In this document: one piece after another, positions 33,448 through 37,259 of the stretch
Layout: every line of letters begins with the position of its first letter
Position numbering within the stretch: the first letter of the stretch is position 1
Source of the DNA: Vicinamibacterales bacterium
GTDB lineage: Bacteria; Acidobacteriota; Vicinamibacteria; Vicinamibacterales; UBA8438
DNA: 37,259 nucleotides
Reading direction: 5' to 3'
Assembly (NCBI GenBank): GCA_958296065.1
Contig: CATQHX010000065.1
Location: 1 to 37,259, forward strand
Notes under the pieces: model-generated
Seen by the model: only the letters and a program-made list of their open reading frames with translations
Database searches by the model: none
Told to the model about the DNA's origin: nothing
Translations under genes and position numbers: made by a program

Positions 33448-33591
33448 ATGGCGGTACGGAATGCGGGTGGGCTGACGCGGTCGAATGAGATGACCAACCC
33501 GGAGGACTCCATCTTCGTCCGCATCCCCGACCGGGGATGTGCGTGCCCGGCAGCCTGTCTGGGCTTCTCGCGACGCCGGGTCGTGTGCTGA
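33448..33591 (+). CDS. Possible small Cys-containing protein (47 residues)
   Basis: ATG 33448 is preceded by an excellent GGAGGAG four bases upstream. The 47-residue product has polar N-terminal half (LTRSNEMTNPEDSIFVRIP) and a Cys cluster, GCACPAACLGF, with a final Cys. It matches nothing I know. The rest of the region to 33922 is without supported genes, and the ORF may be chance; the ribosome binding site is the only positive evidence. Confidence 0.25.
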   Translation: MAVRNAGGLTRSNEMTNPEDSIFVRIPDRGCACPAACLGFSRRRVVC

Positions 33592-33922
33592 GCGGTAGGG
33601 GATCCAATCCGATGCGTCCGGTGCCTGAATCACATCTTCGTGGCGGTGGCGCTCGTTGGCCGCGATCAGGCGGTCTACGCAACCTTCAGTCCGACACTAC
33701 TGAATTCCGGCATCCCCGGCTCCTCCCTGCAGCAGCACGGACAAGAAGAGATGGGGTACGCGAACGTTCCGTCGTCGGCGGCCTGCAGCCGTTCGCGTGG
33801 ACGAAGGGCGCTGACGACAGCGGCGGCAGGAGCGGCGGATTCGCGCGCCGGGCGCTTGCGCCCCACGGGGGGCAGAATGTTCTGGCGAACCATTGCCCGG
33901 GACACAAGGGGTTCTCTGCATC
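33592..33922. other. Gene-free region upstream of the M23 peptidase
   Basis: About 330 bases without a supported gene. One frame from about 33640 reads VALVGRDQAVYATFSPTLLN, which looks protein-like but has no start signal or recognisable family. The promoter of the peptidase gene must be here but was not identified. Confidence 0.3.
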
Positions 33923-35008
33923 GTGACCGCGCTCATTCTGACGGTCATCGTCCTCTTCGCGTCTCTCGAACTGTTCGACTATCGGTTTCCGCAGTTCGCG
34001 ATCATCCCGATCTATCTGGTCTGGAGCGTACTCCTCTGGACGACGAGACGATTGGTGCGGCGGAGCAGGCCGACGCCAATCGCCGGGCACGACGACGAGT
34101 CCGCCGTGGACCGTACACATTGGCCGGTCTCCGGTCCGATCAGCCGCTTCGGACCCTGCGGCCTCGTTGCGGCCTTCTACTCGACACAGTTGTTGTGCCT
34201 GTTCAATCCGTTTCAGCTCATGGAACTCGTTCGACAGGCGGTTGGCAACGCAACGCTGGCCGGACGCGCGAAGCGCAGCGGCGACGACGGGCGGGGCTAC
34301 GAAACGCGGGTCGTCTACACCTTGCCGTTCGACGGCGAGTGGCTGGTGGTCAACGGCGGCAGCACGCCGAAGACCTCGCATTCATGGGACGTTCTGGGAC
34401 AACGATTCGCGCTCGACTTCGTGCAGGCGGACGGAGGATTTCGAAGTCACCGCGGCCGGGGAACGAAAGCGGAGGAGTACTTCTGCTTCGGCCGCGACAT
34501 CCGCGCGGCGGCCGGCGGAACCGTCGTTGGCGTGGAAGACCGCGTACATCAGGGGTTCCTCGGCTGGGGCGTCTGCGACTTCACGGCTCGCAGCTTCGTC
34601 GGCAATCACGTGGTCGTCGCGCATGCGGAGGGCGAGTTCGGACTGTACGCGCACCTCGTCCGGGGCAGCGTCGCCGTCGCGCCCGGCGACCGGGTGCGCC
34701 GCGGCCAGATCCTCGGCCGTTGCGGCCACACCGGTCACAGCACCGAACCGCACCTCCATTTTCACCTGCAGGACTCGGCCGACCTCTTCCGGGGCATGGG
34801 TCTGCCGGTGCGTTTCTCGCATCTCGTCGTTGACGGGGAGGTCGCCGACCGCGTGCTCCTCCGCGCTGGACATCGCGTGCGGGCGCGACCGGCGGTCACC
34901 GCAGCGTCGAGTGGGCAATCCGGTGAAATCGATCACCCGTCGCCGCGGCGACACGCCGACTTCCGTACCGCCGACGACTCCCGTCAGTCCCCGGCGAGCT
35001 CCTCGTAG
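33923..35008 (+). CDS. Membrane-anchored M23-family peptidase
   Basis: The product has 361 residues from GTG 33923 (AAGGGG upstream); TTG 33893 would add 10 residues. Two hydrophobic segments (LILTVIVLFASLEL, about 3-17; FAIIPIYLVWSVLLW, about 25-39) anchor it in the membrane. The catalytic part is LytM/M23: HSWDVLGQRFALDF (about 153-166, the first His and Asp ligands), DIRAAAGGTVVGVED (about 193), GNHVVVAHAEGEFGLYAHLVRGSVAVAPGDRVRRGQILGRCGHTG and EPHLHFHLQD (about 276-285), with the HxH motif. M23 enzymes cut peptidoglycan cross-links or peptides. The last 50 residues overlap the convergent MBL gene by 25 bases and are low in structure, so the true C-terminus may be less important. Confidence 0.85.
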   Translation: MTALILTVIVLFASLELFDYRFPQFAIIPIYLVWSVLLWTTRRLVRRSRPTPIAGHDDESAVDRTHWPVSGPISRFGPCGLVAAFYSTQLLCLFNPFQLMELVRQAVGNATLAGRAKRSGDDGRGYETRVVYTLPFDGEWLVVNGGSTPKTSHSWDVLGQRFALDFVQADGGFRSHRGRGTKAEEYFCFGRDIRAAAGGTVVGVEDRVHQGFLGWGVCDFTARSFVGNHVVVAHAEGEFGLYAHLVRGSVAVAPGDRVRRGQILGRCGHTGHSTEPHLHFHLQDSADLFRGMGLPVRFSHLVVDGEVADRVLLRAGHRVRARPAVTAASSGQSGEIDHPSPRRHADFRTADDSRQSPASSS

Positions 35009-35853
35009 ACCGCGGTGAGGAACCGCTGCGGGTCGCCCCACTTGGCCTCGTAGTCGGAGGTCGGCCCCGCGGCCAGCACCTCGTCGTAGCTGGCGCCGTC
35101 ATCGACCAGCGCCGTCACCTTCGCCGCGACGTCGATGATCATGTCGCGGAACTCGATGACGTCCGCGCGGCCCGACACCACGCCGTGCCCCGGCACGATC
35201 TTCGTGTTCGGACCCGCGATGCCGGCCGCGATGCCGAGCGCCTCGATGGTCCCGTCGAGCGTTCCGCCGTTGCCGCGGTCGATGACCGGGAAGGCGACCG
35301 TCCGGAACACGTCGCCGAGGTGCAGCACGTCCGAGCCCTTGAAGTGGATGAAGGTGTCGCCGTCGGTGTGGGCCGGCGGAACGGGCAGCAGTTCGACCTC
35401 CTCGCCGTTCAGGTGGATCCGGATCGCGTCGCTGTAGGTCAGCACCGGTAGCGCGATGCCGGGCAGGCTCTCGGCCAGCCGCAGCCGGACCCGGTCCTGG
35501 GCCAGGATGTCGACGCCCATGCGCCCCATGTTCTCGTTGCCGCCCGTGTGGTCGCCGTGGACGTGGGTGTTGATCAGGAAGCGGATGTTGCCGTTCGAGA
35601 TGCCGTTGATCGCCTCGACGATGCGGTCGGTCAGCGGCGCGAACTGGTCGTCGATCATCACGACGCCGTCGTCGCCGATCGACAGGCCGATGTTGCCGCC
35701 GCGTCCCGCCAGGTAGTGGACGGTGCCTGCGACATGGTGCGTCGAGATCTCCACCGCGTCCCAGTCGACGGCCTGCTGGGCGCGAGGGTTGAAGCCGACG
35801 ATGAACACCGCCGCGACTACGAACGTGGCGCCGACGAGCATGCTGCGATTCAT
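34984..35853 (-). CDS. Exported MBL-fold metallo-hydrolase
   Basis: The product has 289 residues from ATG 35851-35853, with GGAGGGAACG immediately upstream. Residues 5-20 form a signal peptide or anchor (LVGATFVVAAVFIVGF), so it acts in the periplasm. Zinc ligands: THVHGDHTGGN (about 96-106), PPAHTDGDTFIH (about 160), LHLGDVF (about 178) and VPGHGVV (about 224), the complete MBL set. The GGNIGLSIGDDGVVMIDDQF start is typical of a large group of exported MBL proteins with unknown substrates, some linked to PQQ-dependent oxidation (quinoprotein relay type). The C-terminal DPQRFLTAVYEELAG is a family feature. It is convergent with the peptidase gene. Confidence 0.9.
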   Translation of the reverse strand: MNRSMLVGATFVVAAVFIVGFNPRAQQAVDWDAVEISTHHVAGTVHYLAGRGGNIGLSIGDDGVVMIDDQFAPLTDRIVEAINGISNGNIRFLINTHVHGDHTGGNENMGRMGVDILAQDRVRLRLAESLPGIALPVLTYSDAIRIHLNGEEVELLPVPPAHTDGDTFIHFKGSDVLHLGDVFRTVAFPVIDRGNGGTLDGTIEALGIAAGIAGPNTKIVPGHGVVSGRADVIEFRDMIIDVAAKVTALVDDGASYDEVLAAGPTSDYEAKWGDPQRFLTAVYEELAGD

Positions 35854-35968
35854 GGGCGTTCCCTCCAGAACGAGAAGACGGTCGGGCCTGTGCGAACGTT
35901 GACCGGAGCGCGTCCGGTCCCGGCGATCATACGGTCGAACTGCATCGGGTCGTGAACGCCTGCGGCGC

Positions 35969-36167
35969 CGCTTGGTCGGGCCGGAAGTCTGCGCCGTGTA
36001 TCTGCGCCGTGTAACGGTGCAGATCTTCTGGAGAGGCCTGGTTGGGCGGCAAACGGAGCCGTAGGCGACGCTTGGTCGGGCCGGAAGTCTGCGCCGTGTA
36101 ACGGTGCAGATCTTCTGGAGAGGCCTGGTTGGGCGGCAAACGGAGCCGTGGGCGACGTTTGTCGGGC
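35969..36167. repeat. Structured tandem repeat array (two copies plus a partial third)
   Basis: Copy 1 (35969-36068, 100 bases) and copy 2 (36069-36155, 87 bases) are almost identical; copy 1 has an extra exact 13-base duplication (TCTGCGCCGTGTA at 35988-36000 and 36001-36013). A third copy starts at 36156 and stops after CGTTTGTCGGGC. Each copy contains one hairpin TCTGCGCCGT-3-ACGGTGCAGA (one G-T pair), and the copy boundary forms a second, CAAACG-13-CGTTTG, with loop GAGCCGTGGGCGA. The same loop is at 18324-18355. The array lies upstream of the last VOC gene; a TATAGT hexamer at its edge (36168-36173) may serve as that gene's -10. Arginine-rich reading frames across it are not believable genes. 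Confidence 0.85.
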
Positions 36168-36204
36168 TATAGTGAGATGGCTGTTTTCCCGGCAGGAGGA
36201 TCCA

Positions 36205-36735
36205 GTGAGCGCCACGACATCACACGCAACACGCCGTCGGGCTTCCGATCGGCGCCGTTTCCTGAAGCAGGCCATCGGCGCGGGCGCCACGCTGGCGGCA
36301 ACCGGGGTGGGAGGCGGCGTCGGCCGCGCCCAGGCGTCGGATCGGTACGTGCGGTTCGATCATGTCTCTTTCCCCATGCGCAACACCGGGGCCATGCTGG
36401 CTTTCTACCGTGACCTCGGCTTCGAGGTGATGGAGGGAGACCGCATCTGCTCGGTGCACTTCGGCGACGCCAAGATCAACCTCCACCGGCCCGAGATTTG
36501 GGAGAGCGGCGAGTTTACGCTGCGGGCCCCGCGGGCCGTGCCGCCGTGCGGCGACTTCTGCGTCGTCTGGGGCGGCAGCGCGGCCGAGCTGGAGCTGACG
36601 TTCGAGCGGGTCGGTGCGGTGGTCATCGAGACGGGGCCCCGCCAGGGCGGCCGCAACGGCGGCGTCGACACCGGGACGAGCCGCTACATCCGGGATCCGG
36701 ACGGGAACCTGCTCGAGTTCATCATCTACCCGTGA
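36205..36735 (+). CDS. Tat-exported VOC-family protein
   Basis: The product has 176 residues. GTG 36205 is chosen because GGCAGGAGGA lies 5-10 bases upstream; the frame is open to 36148. DRRRFLKQAIGAGATLAA (about residues 15-32) is a canonical twin-arginine leader (RRxFLK), and cleavage is likely after VGRAQA. One VOC module follows: VRFDHVSFPMRNTGAMLAFYRDLGF (about 49-73), ICSVHFGDAKINLHRP and IRDPDGNLLEFIIYP, with candidate metal ligands His (FDHVSF), His (NLHRP) and Glu (LLEF). Similar modules are found in fosfomycin-resistance-type and extradiol dioxygenase-type enzymes; no substrate is evident. The Tat signal suggests that it is folded with its metal in the cytoplasm and then exported. 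The promoter region overlaps the repeat array. Confidence 0.88.
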   Translation: MSATTSHATRRRASDRRRFLKQAIGAGATLAATGVGGGVGRAQASDRYVRFDHVSFPMRNTGAMLAFYRDLGFEVMEGDRICSVHFGDAKINLHRPEIWESGEFTLRAPRAVPPCGDFCVVWGGSAAELELTFERVGAVVIETGPRQGGRNGGVDTGTSRYIRDPDGNLLEFIIYP

Positions 36736-36746
36736 AGCGGGGCGTC

Positions 36747-36802
36747 GCCCGGCGCGCGGTGGGTCTGCGCGCCGGCTGTGTCCGGGCCACCGCGCGCCGG
36801 GC
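36747..36802. terminator. Bidirectional terminator hairpin with an alternative fold
   Basis: A perfect 16-base-pair stem (GCCCGGCGCGCGGTGG with CCACCGCGCGCCGGGC) around a 24-base loop lies 11 bases after the VOC stop and between convergent genes. Its left arm can instead pair inside the loop as CCGGCGCGC-9-GCGCGCCGG (36749-36775). Confidence 0.65.
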
Positions 36803-36849
36803 CGTGGGAACCACCGCCCTCCGGCAGGGACGACGGCCGCCCGGCGACG

Positions 36850-37053
36850 CTACAGGCCCGACGCCAGCGTGATCAGGCCGAGCACGAACAGGACCGCCAC
36901 GCCGGCGACCAGTGCCTTCGCACCGAAGTCGGACGCTCCCGGGCTCAGCGCGTTCAGCAGCCCCACCGCCGCCGCACCGGCCATCCCGAGCGCCGCGATG
37001 CCGAGCAACCCGAAGAACAGGTTCGCCAACGCCAAGGTCACCATCTCGCTCAC
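36850..37053 (-). CDS. Small two-helix membrane protein
   Basis: The product has 67 residues. GTG 37051-37053 is chosen because GGGAGG lies 6 bases upstream; an ATG three codons later is possible. Nearly the whole protein is hydrophobic: LANLFFGLLGIAALGMAGAAAVGLL (about 8-32) and ALVAGVAVLFVLGLITLAS (about 46-64), separated by a short polar turn (NALSPGASDFGAK). Two membrane helices are predicted. No family is recognised; small proteins of this kind occur near many envelope genes. It is convergent with the VOC gene, with the terminator hairpin between. Confidence 0.6.
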   Translation of the reverse strand: MSEMVTLALANLFFGLLGIAALGMAGAAAVGLLNALSPGASDFGAKALVAGVAVLFVLGLITLASGL

Positions 37054-37223
37054 GCGACACCTCCCGCGGCAATCCGGACGGCCGGGGCGGCCGCCGGGAG
37101 AAGGACTGTAGCACGGCGGCCGCGGCGGGAGGAATCGGTCCACGACGTTTCCCGGCCGCGCGCCGCCGGGCGGCGGAGGCAGCGGGCTTGGCAGAAGCGC
37201 CGTCCTCGGCGCATTATCGGCGC

Positions 37224-37259
37224 ATGCGCCGCCGCCTCATCGTCGATACCGACTCGGCC
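37224..37259 (+). CDS. Nucleoside hydrolase, N-terminal end (partial)
   Basis: ATG 37224 opens MRRRLIVDTDSA and runs off the window. LIVDTD followed by a small residue is the start of inosine-uridine nucleoside hydrolases, where the DTD Asp residues bind calcium; these enzymes split nucleosides into base and ribose. In the family the next residues are usually PG-DDA, here SA, and the rest is not visible. No clear ribosome binding site; only twelve codons are available, so the call is tentative. Confidence 0.45.
   Translation, partial: MRRRLIVDTDSA

Noticed and set aside
35969..36167. CRISPR array
   Set aside because: Only two long adjacent units without unique spacers, and no cas gene in the window.
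35850..36290. Arg/Pro-rich minus-strand ORF across the repeat array
   Set aside because: Its internal peptide repeats merely translate the DNA repeat; no ribosome binding site.

Overview
The window is high-GC bacterial chromosomal DNA that looks like Acidobacteriota (Vicinamibacteria-like). The evidence is the combination of large TonB-dependent receptors with an N-terminal carboxypeptidase-regulatory-like domain, a DUF1592-type c-type cytochrome paired with a Tat-exported DUF1552 protein, a DUF5916 outer-membrane barrel protein, a PQQ-type beta-propeller dehydrogenase and several exported small enzymes. This assignment is inference from gene content; no rRNA, tRNA or housekeeping marker is present. 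No CRISPR array, integrase or intact insertion sequence was seen.

Layout. 1-2015: the end of an ankyrin-repeat gene, a lectin-like gene broken by four same-direction single-base shifts, an exported VOC protein and the tail of a PIN-domain toxin. 2062-3471: an exported DUF3179 protein. 3478-12534 (minus strand): three paralogous TonB-dependent receptors plus the wreck of a fourth, followed by an outer-membrane barrel protein at 12874-13761. Two of the receptors share a small palindromic box just upstream of the start codon. 14258-18183: a small lipoprotein, a PQQ-like dehydrogenase, an orphan Phd-type antitoxin with a truncated PIN toxin, and a SMUG1-type uracil-DNA glycosylase. 18395-22869: a cassette of DUF1592 cytochrome, DUF1552 Tat protein and a small cytochrome c'-like protein. 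22959-27590: Uma2 nuclease-like, methyltransferase, MBL hydrolase, NHL propeller, carboxymuconolactone decarboxylase and a secreted protein. 27814-33111: a lipoprotein, a TolB/FlgO-CBM9-DUF5916 fusion, a two-module exported VOC protein and a DUF3471-like protein. 33923-37259: M23 peptidase, exported MBL hydrolase, a structured repeat array, another Tat-exported VOC protein, a small membrane protein and the first codons of a nucleoside hydrolase.

Taken together, most products are predicted to work in the cell envelope: receptors for import across the outer membrane, a periplasmic dehydrogenase and c-type cytochromes for oxidation and electron transfer, and exported VOC, MBL and propeller proteins that could process small, possibly aromatic, substrates. 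That functional link is inference from co-location. The window also shows decay (four broken genes) and a family of hairpin-forming intergenic repeats with a shared loop (18324, 22266, 22333, 35969-36167), which is the least explained structure here.
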